From Gracilibacillus halotolerans (GTDB lineage: Bacteria; Bacillota; Bacilli; Bacillales; Amphibacillaceae), in assembly GCF_014206945.1 (NCBI RefSeq), contig NZ_JACHON010000014.1, forward strand, positions 1-64,000: a stretch of DNA of 64,000 nt, given 5' to 3'. Below are positions 51,971-64,000 of the stretch, piece after piece (within the stretch, counting starts at the first letter, position 1; each line of letters starts with the position of its first letter). The notes under the pieces were generated by a model, which was given only the letters and a program-made list of their open reading frames with translations, was not told where the DNA came from and made no database searches. Both the position numbers and the translations under genes were made by a program.

Positions 51971-52996
51971 TTACATAGTTTCCAATGCCATCATCGGTAA
52001 TTTTGCAAAAAAGTGATCTTTCCTTGTATGGATGAAATTTCTATAGGATTGAAAATGATAATCCTGTTGTTGTGTCGCTAATCCTAAATAGTACTGTGAA
52101 AATGGTGTAGGCTCCGGTAGCTTTTGTAACAAGCTTACCGCTTTTTGCATGTTTCCTTTTACAATTTCCAGATGAGCCTTCTCCAATTTATCTTCTGTCG
52201 ATACCCCATGGATAATCCCAAAATGCGCACAAATAAAAGGATACGCCTTATTCATAAGGATATCTAATAGCATTTTATCCTCCAGGGAAGTAGCAATCTT
52301 TTCCGCTTCCTGTAGGTGATACAAAGATGAGTCTACATCTTCATATATATAAGTATATGCTAACTGCAGATGAATTTGTGCTTTTTGTTTAATATGGTAT
52401 GGCATCTGCAAATAATGATACGCATATTTTCTGGCTAAAATCAGTTCATTCTGTTTCCAATAGTAATAAAAGTTTAAAATCTGGATTCGCACTTGAAGAA
52501 AACTAACTAATAATGGATGGTCTAGTTGATTGAGAAGTTGTTGAATCTTATCTATGTAGGTTCCAATGCGGTGATAGTGATGGATACTTAAATCTACCTC
52601 AATAAAAACTAAATATTTCAAGCAAGTTAATTCTGGATTGTCACATTGAATACTTCTTACACACGATCGAATCTTTTGTGGTGACGCGCCTTTTTGTATA
52701 TCCAACATTAGTTGATAAAACATAGCATACTTGCGATTTAATGGATAAAGACTTTTCTCGTTTTTCTCTATAAAATATGCTAAGTCATCGTAACAGTAGT
52801 TGATATAACAAAATTCTAAGGCGAGTCTCAAATCTGTTTCCGAAGTTGTCTGTCTTAAAAATTGTAGTGCGAGAGGCAAGTTTGATACTTCATCATTCTC
52901 TATCTGTATCATGGTCAAAAATTGGTGAAACTTTAACTGTGTATCATGATGCAAATAATGCGAAATTAAATCTTGTTCATTTGCAATTTGTAACAT
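51971..52996 (-). CDS. AimR-family pheromone-receptor homologue lacking the N-terminal HTH
   Basis: 341 residues, all alpha-helical with TPR-like repeats. The C-terminus (KLEKAHLEIVKGNMQKAVSLL, then QQDYHFQSYRNFIHTRKDHFFAKLPMMALETM) matches the end of phage SPbeta AimR (AHCFINFNENSKAKEVL, YYSSIEYFKKSNDKFLIRLPLLELQKMG). The start LISHYLHHDTQLKFHQF aligns after the AimR DNA-binding helix-turn-helix, so that domain is missing. AimR receptors bind hexapeptides in the lysis-lysogeny system; no phage gene is near this one. AAAGGAG precedes the ATG. Function without the DNA-binding domain is unknown; protein-protein regulation like Rap is possible. Confidence 0.72.
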   Translation of the reverse strand: MLQIANEQDLISHYLHHDTQLKFHQFLTMIQIENDEVSNLPLALQFLRQTTSETDLRLALEFCYINYCYDDLAYFIEKNEKSLYPLNRKYAMFYQLMLDIQKGASPQKIRSCVRSIQCDNPELTCLKYLVFIEVDLSIHHYHRIGTYIDKIQQLLNQLDHPLLVSFLQVRIQILNFYYYWKQNELILARKYAYHYLQMPYHIKQKAQIHLQLAYTYIYEDVDSSLYHLQEAEKIATSLEDKMLLDILMNKAYPFICAHFGIIHGVSTEDKLEKAHLEIVKGNMQKAVSLLQKLPEPTPFSQYYLGLATQQQDYHFQSYRNFIHTRKDHFFAKLPMMALETM

Positions 52997-53241
52997 CTTT
53001 CCTTCTCCTTTCCCCCGTCACTAATTATTTCACATTTGAGATTATTTTCAATAGGTTTATGTCTAAAATCGTTCGTCAAAACGCGTAGTGAATCGACATA
53101 TTAACATACTACTCAAATTATTTGGCTGCAAATCTTAATATTTTTTTAAGAATAAGCTCGATCGTTTGTTACTTGCTATCAGATTAATAGTTAATGATAT
53201 TTGCAAATAGTAATATTAAGTGAGAATCGTGTCGGAATGAT

Positions 53242-53273
53242 AAAATCCCCCACAAAAATGGTGGAGGGATTTT
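53242..53273. terminator. Bidirectional terminator-like hairpin upstream of the AimR-like gene
   Basis: Stem AAAATCCCCCAC / GTGGAGGGATTTT (53242-53253 with 53261-53273), 7-nt loop, A and T runs at the ends. It separates the AimR-like unit from the upstream small ORFs. 52997-53241 is an AT-rich leader with no certain promoter; 53274-53450 shows nothing recognised. Confidence 0.75.
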
Positions 53274-53450
53274 GTAAACTTAAAATATTAACGGTGTGGA
53301 ATTTGTACTATAGAGTAAAATGTTTGGAGAAGTTTTCCATGTTATCCAGAGAGAGCGAGATACTTGCTTGACTTCATTTTTTGAATGCGATTAATACACA
53401 ATATGAGGAAATGTTTTGTCCTTACGTTATGAATATATTGCCGGTAAATA

Positions 53451-53531
53451 TTACTTTTGTAATTCATTTAACCAAGCATTTAAGTTATTTAAGGTATTAT
53501 CTATTCGAGATGTATTTGTTAGGTAGTTCAT
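53451..53531 (-). CDS. Possible 26-residue peptide, function unknown
   Basis: ATG at 53531 reads MNYLTNTSRIDNTLNNLNAW and ends ELQK before TAA. The sequence is an amphipathic, helix-favouring peptide; GGGG lies about 7 nt before the ATG but the ribosome binding site is weak. It lies 42 bp downstream of the 77-residue gene on the same strand. It could be a genuine micro-protein or the remnant of a longer gene. Confidence 0.3.
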   Translation of the reverse strand: MNYLTNTSRIDNTLNNLNAWLNELQK

Positions 53532-53573
53532 ATCTAATCCCCATTCAACTTATCTAGCTAGGATCTCGCATAT

Positions 53574-53807
53574 TCAATCGAACTCATAATACCACTTCCG
53601 TTCTGTGATATATCTCACTTTCCCATCTTCCTCGGCTTTTTTCCAGCGCTTTATACATAGTATATCTAATACTTTCTGTTCATCGATGTCTCGCTCGCGC
53701 ATACGAACGACCCTTGCACTTTTTCTATCTCGAGCAATGATTCGTTCTACATTTGACTTCTGACTTTCAATAAAATTGTTAAGATCCTTTATGTTTAGCT
53801 TTTCCAT
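53574..53807 (-). CDS. Conserved-looking small basic protein, function unknown
   Basis: 77 residues starting MEKLNIKDLNNFIESQKSN, helical and charged with many Arg/Lys, and ending in a Trp/Tyr-rich segment (RYITERKWYYEFD). No family was recognised. GAGGTG lies 7 nt before the ATG, a good ribosome binding site. It belongs to the insert between spoIIQ and spoIIID that holds the AimR-like gene. Codon use looks ordinary for the window. A phage- or element-derived origin is possible but not shown. Confidence 0.6.
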   Translation of the reverse strand: MEKLNIKDLNNFIESQKSNVERIIARDRKSARVVRMRERDIDEQKVLDILCIKRWKKAEEDGKVRYITERKWYYEFD

Positions 53808-53942
53808 TTAAAGCACCTCAAATGTAAATGTTACTTTCAGTATAACATGTTCAATGTATAAACGAACAGGCTAGAAAATATTCTAGCAAGCGCAGAAATT
53901 AAACAAACTCTATTTAAATCCTCTACTACTTTATTACATAAA

Positions 53943-53973
53943 GAAAAAAACACTACGGGATTTCCGCAGTGTT
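53943..53973 (-). terminator. Terminator of spoIIQ
   Basis: 10-bp stem AACACTACGG / CCGCAGTGTT (53949-53958 with 53964-53973, one G-U), followed on the minus strand by a seven-T run. It lies 18 bp past the spoIIQ stop. Confidence 0.85.
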
Positions 53974-53990
53974 AGCATACATTCGAAAAT

Positions 53991-54848
53991 TTATGCATTT
54001 TCTTCTTCTTGCTCTTCAGTCTCATCAGCTTCTTCATGCTGTTGATCTTCTTGCTCTGAAGTGTTTTCGTCACTATCCTCGTCTTGATCCAAGTCAGTGT
54101 TCTCTTCCTCTGCTTCATCTACTTGCTCGCTGTCATCTTCTTCACCTGTTTGTGGATTGACAATTTTATTGATTGGTTGATTGATGAAATTCTCAGGGTT
54201 TACGGGTGTTCCGTCTTTTCTAACCTGAAAATGAACGTGGATACCGTTATCTTCACCAAGCGCGTTTACACCTGCTGTACCAATTGTCTGTCCCTGAGCA
54301 ATATTTGAACCTTCCTCAATCATGATGTCGTCTAGACTTGCATAATACGTACTAATGCCTTCTTCATGTTCGAGCTTTACGATATTGCCTAGAAGTGGAT
54401 CTTGATCGATTTCTACTACTTTACCAGAGAGGGCCGCTTTTACCTCAAAGGTTTCATTACTAGTAGATACAATGTCGATACCTTTGCTTTGTGAGAATTT
54501 GTTCTGATAGAAAATCAGGCCTTGTTCTTGCTCTTCTTCTGAAGCATTATAGTCGTAGAATTTTGTTACTACTTCTACTTGTAGATCTTCTGCTACAGGC
54601 ATTTTCAAAACTTCTTGTTGTTGCATGACTGGTGTTGCTTCTTCATCGTCTGGTGCCGTTTTATTATGCTCTGTAAACTGTTCCTGCATATCTTCTGCAA
54701 AATCATTTGTTTGGTTTACAATATTTTGATACCATAAGACACCAGTTAGCAATAATGCCGCAACACCCAAGTATACTGCAGGGAAGAACCATTTTTTCTT
54801 AATTAGACGTTTCCACCTATTTTTTGAAACGTTATTTTTTTCCTCCAT
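53991..54848 (-). CDS. spoIIQ: Stage II sporulation protein SpoIIQ (degenerate M23/LytM domain)
   Basis: 285 residues from ATG 54848 (GAGGTG upstream); the longer frame to 54878 lacks a site. One membrane helix (about 20-38), then a LytM-like domain (about 85-220: SKGIDIVSTSNETFEV, LSGKVVEIDQDPLLGNIVKLEH, IHVHFQVRKDGTPVNP), and a 50-residue Glu/Asp tail. The first zinc histidine of HxGxD is replaced (SKGID) while HVHF remains, as in B. subtilis SpoIIQ, so no peptidase activity is expected. It is made in the forespore and binds SpoIIIAH of the mother cell across the two membranes. Expected sigma-F control was not verified. Confidence 0.92.
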   Translation of the reverse strand: MEEKNNVSKNRWKRLIKKKWFFPAVYLGVAALLLTGVLWYQNIVNQTNDFAEDMQEQFTEHNKTAPDDEEATPVMQQQEVLKMPVAEDLQVEVVTKFYDYNASEEEQEQGLIFYQNKFSQSKGIDIVSTSNETFEVKAALSGKVVEIDQDPLLGNIVKLEHEEGISTYYASLDDIMIEEGSNIAQGQTIGTAGVNALGEDNGIHVHFQVRKDGTPVNPENFINQPINKIVNPQTGEEDDSEQVDEAEEENTDLDQDEDSDENTSEQEDQQHEEADETEEQEEENA

Positions 54849-54940
54849 TACCATCACCTCAGCAACCATTGTGAACAAATGGAGAAGAAATTATACATAA
54901 AAATTAATTTTTTTCACAAAATAGGTGATTATTGATTGTT

Positions 54941-55999
54941 TTAATCCGTTTTTGCTAGTAAAGTAGGTGCCGCTTCTTCTAAAGAACGTACTTCTGTTCC
55001 TTTATAGTAGTAGGCAACTATTTCGGATGATGTTTTACCTTCAATGGCCATTCCATTAGCTCCGTATTGACTCATCCCTATACCATGTCCGTATCCTCTC
55101 GTCGTAAAGACGTAGTGGTCATTCTTTTTTGTTATCGTAAAGTCATTGGATGGAAGATCTAGCATTGTTCGTACCTCTCTACCTGTGAAACTCTTTTCAC
55201 CAACCTTCATCGTTTCCACTCGTTGGCTTTCTGTTCTCGTTAAATGAAACTTCTCTTCTGAATTTACTGGAACTCCAAGTAATTCTTCAAGTTGTGGTTT
55301 CGTAAATGTTTTCTGGTTAAAGAACTTTGGAGAGATTTCCTCATCCCACGGACTCTCTACTATTCGTAAATACGGCAGTTCATTTGGCCAATAATTTTCT
55401 GAGTTCTCTGTATATCCGTTACTAGTTGAGAAAAATGCCGGGGTGATTGGTTGGTTGTCATACGTGATAATCTTGCCCTGTGTTTCATAGACAGCTTGTG
55501 TGATTTTATCTATTTTCCAGTGATAGTCAGACCCCCACAGTTCACGGAGTTCATCCTCGTTTTTATATACTTGGTGTTCTACCGTATCTGTGACATCTGC
55601 TCCTCCTGGGATATTTTGATCTACGCCTTGAACTAAAAATCGAACAACATACGTTCTTGCTGCTAATGCCTGGGCTTTTAATGCCTCCAATTCAAAATCG
55701 GCTGGCATTTCCGATGCAACTACGTGAACGACATATTCTTCTAATGGTACTTGCTCTACTTCTTCATTAGTCGTGCGAAATACATTGACATGAAATGGAG
55801 AGGTTAGTTCTCTTTCTCTATTCTTTTCCTCGTTTTTTGTTGGTGAATTTGTCGAAGCATCTGTTTCGGTCTGATCTCCTGAAAAAGGTAACACAATTAT
55901 GCTTGGTAGCAGAAACATTACCGATAGTAATACACCAACTGCAATCATACTAGATATTTTCCAATTTATATTGTTTTGTTGTTTCTTCCATTTCTTCAT
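54941..55999 (-). CDS. spoIID: Stage II sporulation protein D (engulfment transglycosylase)
   Basis: 352 residues. One N-terminal membrane helix (about 15-38), then the SpoIID/LytB domain: catalytic Glu in VASEMPADFELEALKAQALAARTYV, and the closing GYGHGIGMSQYGANGMAIEG motif. It cleaves glycan strands, leaving muramic ends without stem peptides, as part of the SpoIID-IIM-IIP engulfment machine. It sits between murA and spoIIQ as in B. subtilis. GTAGGACAT, weak, precedes the ATG. Sigma-E control is expected from the family. Confidence 0.93.
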   Translation of the reverse strand: MKKWKKQQNNINWKISSMIAVGVLLSVMFLLPSIIVLPFSGDQTETDASTNSPTKNEEKNRERELTSPFHVNVFRTTNEEVEQVPLEEYVVHVVASEMPADFELEALKAQALAARTYVVRFLVQGVDQNIPGGADVTDTVEHQVYKNEDELRELWGSDYHWKIDKITQAVYETQGKIITYDNQPITPAFFSTSNGYTENSENYWPNELPYLRIVESPWDEEISPKFFNQKTFTKPQLEELLGVPVNSEEKFHLTRTESQRVETMKVGEKSFTGREVRTMLDLPSNDFTITKKNDHYVFTTRGYGHGIGMSQYGANGMAIEGKTSSEIVAYYYKGTEVRSLEEAAPTLLAKTD

Positions 56000-56157
56000 G
56001 TCCTACCTCCTCTTCTACTTGTCTACTTTATTTATATTCAGTAGCGAGAGGAATAGAACGGTTAATAGAACTTTAATAGAGCTTGTTCATTTCTATCTAT
56101 TAAATAATAGCAAAACTAGTATTTTCATTATATGAGAATTATCCACAGGAGGGTGGA

Positions 56158-56283
56158 ATGAGACTGAGTAAATTGTGCACATCTTATGTGAGGACAAAGT
56201 TATACCTTGTTGATTGTGTATATCTTTTAGAAGAAGGGAGTTATCCCCAAATGCGGGTGTGTATATCTCTTGGAATTGTCTAG
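56158..56283 (+). CDS. Possible 41-residue ORF in the spoIID-murA gap
   Basis: ATG 56158 with AGGAGGGTGG directly upstream opens a 41-codon frame beginning MRLSKLCTSYVRTK and ending at TAG 56281. The peptide is Cys/Tyr-rich and unlike any family recognised. It is on the opposite strand to its neighbours. The opposite strand is also open over this interval, so either could be chance. The rest of 56000-56394 contains a hairpin at 56331-56372 and the unassigned spoIID promoter. Confidence 0.25.
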   Translation: MRLSKLCTSYVRTKLYLVDCVYLLEEGSYPQMRVCISLGIV

Positions 56284-56330
56284 AATAGTTTGTGGTGGCG
56301 AACAACTTGTGCCTTTGATGTGTATAACGT

Positions 56331-56372
56331 AAATAGCACCCAATCGTTATTAACTAACAGTCAGGTGCTATA
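56331..56372 (-). terminator. Possible terminator of murA
   Basis: Stem ATAGCACC/GGTGCTAT (56333-56340 with 56364-56371) with a 23-nt loop, 22 bp after the murA stop; only a short T-run follows, so it is weak. Confidence 0.45.
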
Positions 56373-56394
56373 TCCACATTAAGGTGTGTGTATT

Positions 56395-57708
56395 TTATTG
56401 TATTTCCATACTTTTATCTGGGTTCTCTGTCAAAATTACTCTACCAACGCTGTCGTCTACTCGTTCTATGTCTGCACCTAAGGCAGCTAATTTTTCAGTA
56501 ATATTTACATAGCCTCGATCAATATGCTTTAGTTCCGTAACACGTGTGTATCCCTCTGCGCAAAGTCCTGCTAAAATAAGTGCAGCTCCTGCCCTTAAAT
56601 CTGTTGCAGCAACTTCAGCACCTTGTAATGCGGAAGGGCCTTCCACGATTACACTTCTTCCTTCGATTTTCAACTTAGCATTCATGCGACGAAATTCTTC
56701 TACGTGCATAAAGCGATTTTCAAAAACCGTTTCTGTAATCATGCTAGTACCTTCAGCAATTAACATTAATGCCATCATTTGGGATTGCATATCAGTAGGA
56801 AAGCCAGGGTGTGGTAAAGTTTTAATGTCGGTAGGTTTTAACCTTTTTGGCCCAATCACTCGTATACCGTTCTCTTCTTCCATAATACGAATACCCATCT
56901 CTTCCATTTTGGAGACAATCGAACGCATATGGTCGATTTCAGCATTTTCAATTAAAATGTTACCGCCTGTAATTGCAGCAGCAGCCATAAATGTGCCAGC
57001 TTCAATCCGATCGGGAATAATTGTGTGCTCGACACCATATAATTTATCAACGCCTATTATTTTTATTGTTTCTGTTCCAGCGCCTACAATTTTAGCTCCC
57101 ATTTTATTTAGATAGTTAGCCAAATCGACTATTTCAGGTTCCTTCGCTGCGTTTTCGATTACTGTTTTTCCTTTTGCTAGTGCAGCAGCCATCATGATAT
57201 TTTCTGTTGCGCCAACACTCGGCATATCTAGATAAATCTTAGCGCCAACGAGACGGTCCTCAGCTATTACTTCAACATAGCCATTTCCAACTGTTACATT
57301 TGCTCCCATTGCTTCAAAGCCTTTTAAGTGTAAATCAATTGGTCGTGAGCCTATTGCACAACCTCCAGGCAAAGCCACTTTCGCATGACCGAATCTTGCA
57401 AGTAATGGGCCTAAAACTAAAACGGAAGCTCTCATTTTACGAACATACTCAAAAGGAGCTTCCGTAAATAATGGGTTAGAAGCATCTATTGTTACTGTTT
57501 TATTCGTATATGTTACATTTGCATTTAGATTAATTAATACTTGATTGATTGTTTCTACATCTGCTAATGGTGGTACATCATGTATTACGCTTTTTCCTTC
57601 ACTGGCAATGATGCTGGCGGCAAGTACAGGCAGTACAGCGTTTTTAGCACCTTCTACACGCACTGTGCCGTTTAACTTACGACCTCCATGTACGATGATT
57701 TTTTCCAA
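56395..57708 (-). CDS. murA: UDP-N-acetylglucosamine 1-carboxyvinyltransferase
   Basis: 437 residues, the EPSP-synthase fold. Lys22 in GAKNAVLP, the fosfomycin-target Cys117 in [16 protein letters not shown], and [17 protein letters not shown] are the hallmarks. It transfers enolpyruvate from phosphoenolpyruvate to UDP-GlcNAc, the first committed step of peptidoglycan synthesis, in the cytoplasm. Its place between ywmB and spoIID corresponds to B. subtilis murAA, the essential copy. AGGAGAATGAACCTTGGAAAAA upstream allows TTG at 57708 as the start codon. Confidence 0.95.
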   Translation of the reverse strand: MEKIIVHGGRKLNGTVRVEGAKNAVLPVLAASIIASEGKSVIHDVPPLADVETINQVLINLNANVTYTNKTVTIDASNPLFTEAPFEYVRKMRASVLVLGPLLARFGHAKVALPGGCAIGSRPIDLHLKGFEAMGANVTVGNGYVEVIAEDRLVGAKIYLDMPSVGATENIMMAAALAKGKTVIENAAKEPEIVDLANYLNKMGAKIVGAGTETIKIIGVDKLYGVEHTIIPDRIEAGTFMAAAAITGGNILIENAEIDHMRSIVSKMEEMGIRIMEEENGIRVIGPKRLKPTDIKTLPHPGFPTDMQSQMMALMLIAEGTSMITETVFENRFMHVEEFRRMNAKLKIEGRSVIVEGPSALQGAEVAATDLRAGAALILAGLCAEGYTRVTELKHIDRGYVNITEKLAALGADIERVDDSVGRVILTENPDKSMEIQ

Positions 57709-57743
57709 GGTTCATTCTCCTCTACAGTACATATTCACTATTA

Positions 57744-58430
57744 TTAGTATTCAGAAATTAGGATAGGTGTTCCTATTATAATATTGCTTTGATTATTTTC
57801 GGTATGTTTAACCGCGATTTGTATGTTCATTTGTTCGTCATTTATCTCTATATTGTGTTCCCACTTTGGATTATGTGCTGACCATGTCCAAAAGTGGTCT
57901 TCTCTTGTTTCTTCAATGGTCCGCAAATTCAGTCGATTTATAGCGGATTTTTTCAAAACATCAAAATCAATAATACCATCAAAATTGGTAAATATACAAG
58001 AGAATTTTTGAGCATTCTGGCTAAATACATCATTTTTCACAGATTTTATATAATTATCTGCGTTTTTCTTCATTTCGTTGGAATATTCTTCACTCGAAAT
58101 AAAATAACTAACATGATACATATCCTTATCATTTGTGTACACTAATAATAAAGTTTCGTTTAGTCCGGATTGTTTTTGACGGTTCAATTGAATATTTCCG
58201 TCTTTCTTTTTGCCTATGTAAAATCCCTTCCCTGTTTGATATTCTATAAAACTTGTAATATCTTGGATTAAAACTAATTCTCGTATTGTCATTTGCCAAT
58301 TTGCTAGATTCATATTCTGTTCACGTGCTAATTCAACCATATCGTCTATTGTGTGGAATTCACTTTGAGCTGTCATTGAGGAGAATAAGAAAGAAATAGT
58401 AAGTGCGGAAATTAAAAATAAATACTTCAT
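57744..58430 (-). CDS. ywmB: YwmB family secreted protein (TATA-box-binding-like fold)
   Basis: 228 residues from ATG 58430 (AAGGGG upstream); the longer frame to 58475 adds 15 residues before the signal peptide. Residues 1-20 are a Sec signal peptide (KYLFLISALTISFLFSSMTAQ). The remainder is a mixed alpha/beta domain typical of YwmB/DUF1779, whose structure recalls the TATA-binding protein fold; its role is unknown. It lies between ywzB and murA exactly as in B. subtilis, and that synteny carries much of the call. Confidence 0.85.
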   Translation of the reverse strand: MKYLFLISALTISFLFSSMTAQSEFHTIDDMVELAREQNMNLANWQMTIRELVLIQDITSFIEYQTGKGFYIGKKKDGNIQLNRQKQSGLNETLLLVYTNDKDMYHVSYFISSEEYSNEMKKNADNYIKSVKNDVFSQNAQKFSCIFTNFDGIIDFDVLKKSAINRLNLRTIEETREDHFWTWSAHNPKWEHNIEINDEQMNIQIAVKHTENNQSNIIIGTPILISEY

Positions 58431-58540
58431 TTTTTCGACCCCTTTAGTATCAATGTTTGATACTAGCATGGGCAAAAAATAAAGTATTTAAACGATGTTT
58501 TATTCGACATTTTTTATAGAGTTAAGAATGTATCGCTCAC

Positions 58541-58771
58541 TTAAAAAAAGTGTCTTAATTGTTGAGACCAAAAGAAGAAATCCAAAAAGAAGTTACTAAC
58601 AGTTGTACCAATAGCAATTGTAACTAAAATTAATAGAATTCTAGCTTCCATAAGTCGGTTCTTTCGAAAAATTGCATCAAAGTTAATAGACTGTAGAACT
58701 TGCCATGTGACGATAATGAAAAATATATGAGAGATGATGCCTACAAGTCCATCTTGAGCTAATGAATGCAT
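58541..58771 (-). CDS. ywzB: DUF1146 membrane protein YwzB
   Basis: 76 residues with two membrane helices (about 8-27 and 45-65) and the family pattern LVGIISHIFFIIVTWQVLQSINFDAIFRKN. YwzB/DUF1146 proteins follow the ATP synthase operon in bacilli; function is not established. AAGGAG lies about 9 nt before the ATG. It is separated from atpC by a terminator, so it has its own promoter or depends on read-through. Confidence 0.88.
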   Translation of the reverse strand: MHSLAQDGLVGIISHIFFIIVTWQVLQSINFDAIFRKNRLMEARILLILVTIAIGTTVSNFFLDFFFWSQQLRHFF

Positions 58772-58865
58772 CTCTTCTCACTCCTTTCTAACTACTAATG
58801 AATAGACAATCTTCACGCAATTCCCCTATTTCCCGGGAAATCTCCTCCGTTTTCGCAAAGGATAA

Positions 58866-58899
58866 AAATAACCATCTCTTACATAAGAGATGGTTATTT
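58866..58899 (-). terminator. Terminator of the ATP synthase operon
   Basis: 15-bp nearly perfect stem AAATAACCATCTCTTA / TAAGAGATGGTTATTT (58867-58881 with 58884-58899) and a T-rich tail on the minus strand; begins 1 bp past the atpC stop. Confidence 0.92.
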
Positions 58900-58900
58900 A

Positions 58901-60766
<1,866 letters not shown>

Positions 60767-60795
60767 CTAATTCGTTCCATTCCGTTCATTATTGC

Positions 60796-61659
<864 letters not shown>

Positions 61660-61753
61660 TCATTTCACCGCCTTTCCCTATCACATATATGGTGTTAGGC
61701 AATCGTTGGTCCACTCAGAAATTGAATGGACGACAGCATTGCTGTGTACCATC

Positions 61754-61772
61754 AAGCCGGAAATTCCGGCTT
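61754..61772 (-). other. Intercistronic hairpin between atpA and atpG
   Basis: AAGCCGG/CCGGCTT with a 5-nt AT loop, 7-bp G+C-rich stem, no T-run after it. The only large gap (120 bp) in the atp operon; it may be an mRNA processing or stability element rather than a terminator. Confidence 0.5.
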
Positions 61773-61779
61773 CATGGGT

Positions 61780-63294
<1,515 letters not shown>

Positions 63295-63309
63295 TCACCC
63301 CTATCGTTC

Positions 63310-63852
63310 TTAGTTTGCTGCTATAATAGTACGCTCGATGCGTTCTAATTTACCTTTGATCGATCCATCATATACGGTATTGTCGATTTTAATCTTCAAT
63401 CCGCCAATGATTGCTGGATCTGTTATGTTTTTAATTTTTAACGTTTGAATGTTTAATTTCTTTGTAAAAGTAGCTACAAGTTGATTCTGTTCTTCTTCAG
63501 ATAAAGCTCTTGCAGAATAAACAGTTGCTACCTTCGTTCCTCTTGCTTCATTAGCAAAGAGAATATAATAATCTACCACATCGTTTACAAGCGAAGCATT
63601 TTTACGATCAACGAGCAGAAAAAGTGTATGTAGTACTTCTTTAGAAAAGCCTGTAAAAGCTTGTTGCAAAATTTCTTTTTTCTTTGCTAAATCAACCTTA
63701 GGATGTTCTAGAAATTCTACATAAGATTTATCAGATTGAAAAACCTGCTTTACAGCTACTAATTCTTGCTCCAAGGTATCTAACACATTTTTTTCCTGCG
63801 CGATTTGGAAAAGAGCGTCTGCATAACGTTTTGCTACGGTCGTATTACTCAT
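63310..63852 (-). CDS. atpH: ATP synthase delta subunit
   Basis: 180 residues. N-terminal VAKRYADALFQIAQEKN and C-terminal ITDPAIIGGLKIKIDNTVYDGSIKGKLERI are the OSCP/delta family marks. It connects the peripheral b stalk to the F1 head. Its ATG overlaps the atpF stop (ATGA) and AGGAGAAGAGCG precedes it, so the two are translationally coupled. Confidence 0.97.
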   Translation of the reverse strand: MSNTTVAKRYADALFQIAQEKNVLDTLEQELVAVKQVFQSDKSYVEFLEHPKVDLAKKKEILQQAFTGFSKEVLHTLFLLVDRKNASLVNDVVDYYILFANEARGTKVATVYSARALSEEEQNQLVATFTKKLNIQTLKIKNITDPAIIGGLKIKIDNTVYDGSIKGKLERIERTIIAAN

Positions 63853-64000
63853 CGCTCTTCTCCTACCTCTTTAATATACTCACTGATTAACTGTTCTTGA
63901 TCTTCAGCACTAATTTCTTTCTCAATAACTTTCGTAGCAATTTGTACTGATAAAGTAGCCACTTGTGCTTGTAAAGCTTCGATTGCTTTTTCTTTTTCTC
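63849..64000 (-). CDS. atpF: ATP synthase b subunit, C-terminal part
   Basis: Only the last 50 codons lie inside the window: EKEKAIEALQAQVATLSVQI... to ...SEYIKEVGEER, then TGA overlapping the atpH start. The helical, Glu/Ala/Gln-rich sequence is that of the b-subunit peripheral stalk C-terminus that binds delta. The membrane-anchored N-terminus is beyond base 64000. Confidence 0.93.
   Translation of the reverse strand, partial: EKEKAIEALQAQVATLSVQIATKVIEKEISAEDQEQLISEYIKEVGEER

Noticed and set aside
51971-52996. Part of a prophage because of the AimR similarity
   Set aside because: No integrase, terminase, capsid, tail, attachment site or lysis gene occurs nearby; flanking genes are core sporulation and envelope genes.
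53991-54848. Active M23 endopeptidase
   Set aside because: The first zinc-binding His is replaced and the synteny identifies SpoIIQ, a structural channel protein.
56093-56305. A 70-residue open frame opposite the 41-codon ORF in the spoIID-murA gap
   Set aside because: No ribosome binding site and an unremarkable composition; it is treated as chance.

Overview
The window is chromosomal DNA of a low-GC, Gram-positive, endospore-forming and flagellated member of the Bacillaceae. The best evidence is the right third, which keeps the Bacillus subtilis order atpF-H-A-G-D-C, ywzB, ywmB, murA, spoIID, spoIIQ, spoIIID, mbl, flhO, flhP, fabZ, nearly all on the minus strand. The genus (Gracilibacillus/Oceanobacillus-like) is only an inference from low GC, the many plant-polysaccharide glycosidases and the AraC regulators. 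No rRNA, tRNA, CRISPR array or prophage was seen.

Layout. 1-440: edge of an IS3-family element with a programmed-frameshift motif. 503-12738: one eight-gene minus-strand operon for a surface glycopolymer (two GT4 glycosyltransferases, a UDP-ManNAc-type dehydrogenase, a TagG/TagH ABC exporter, two large multi-domain glycosyltransferases, and an asparagine-synthetase-like enzyme without the N-terminal cysteine), with a sigma-A-like promoter at its head and a strong terminator at its end. 12867-20643: a 36-residue basic peptide, two family-3 glycosidases (one with its domains in swapped order and a membrane anchor), and an AraC regulator fused to a GH39-like domain. 20951-25845: a TetR / membrane-fusion lipoprotein / RND efflux operon (YerO-YerP/SwrC type) with a visible operator. 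25934-29135: two lipoproteins, a small membrane protein and a SEC-C/HEPN-like protein. 29304-32238: GH120 beta-xylosidase facing an AraC regulator. 32301-38853: cytochrome bd genes (cydA, cydB, a 31-residue cydS) behind a candidate Rex operator, convergent with cydDC. 39059-46943: nucleoside hydrolase, then a minus-strand GH95/GH43/aldo-keto reductase (frameshifted)/zinc dehydrogenase cluster opposite an AraC regulator; this looks like use of fucose- and xylose/arabinose-decorated plant oligosaccharides. 46953-64000: the conserved cell-envelope, sporulation, flagellar and ATP synthase block.

Two things stand out. First, four intergenic regions (20756-20913, 26788-27216, 34995-35325, 47538-47800) carry degenerate tandem repeats of different sequence but the same metric: units of 20 and 21 bp, often in strict alternation (a 41-bp dimer, close to four helical turns). 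In total there are about 54 units. Three of the four regions lie close to a transcription terminator. They are neither coding nor CRISPR. Second, the conserved sporulation block is interrupted between spoIIQ and spoIIID by an AimR-family (phage-type pheromone receptor) gene without its usual DNA-binding N-terminus, followed 24 bp later by a 15-codon ORF with a near-perfect ribosome binding site and then a terminator: a candidate non-phage receptor/peptide pair.

Several starts were moved inward from the longest open frame because a Shine-Dalgarno sequence or family length favoured a later codon; these are stated in the entries.
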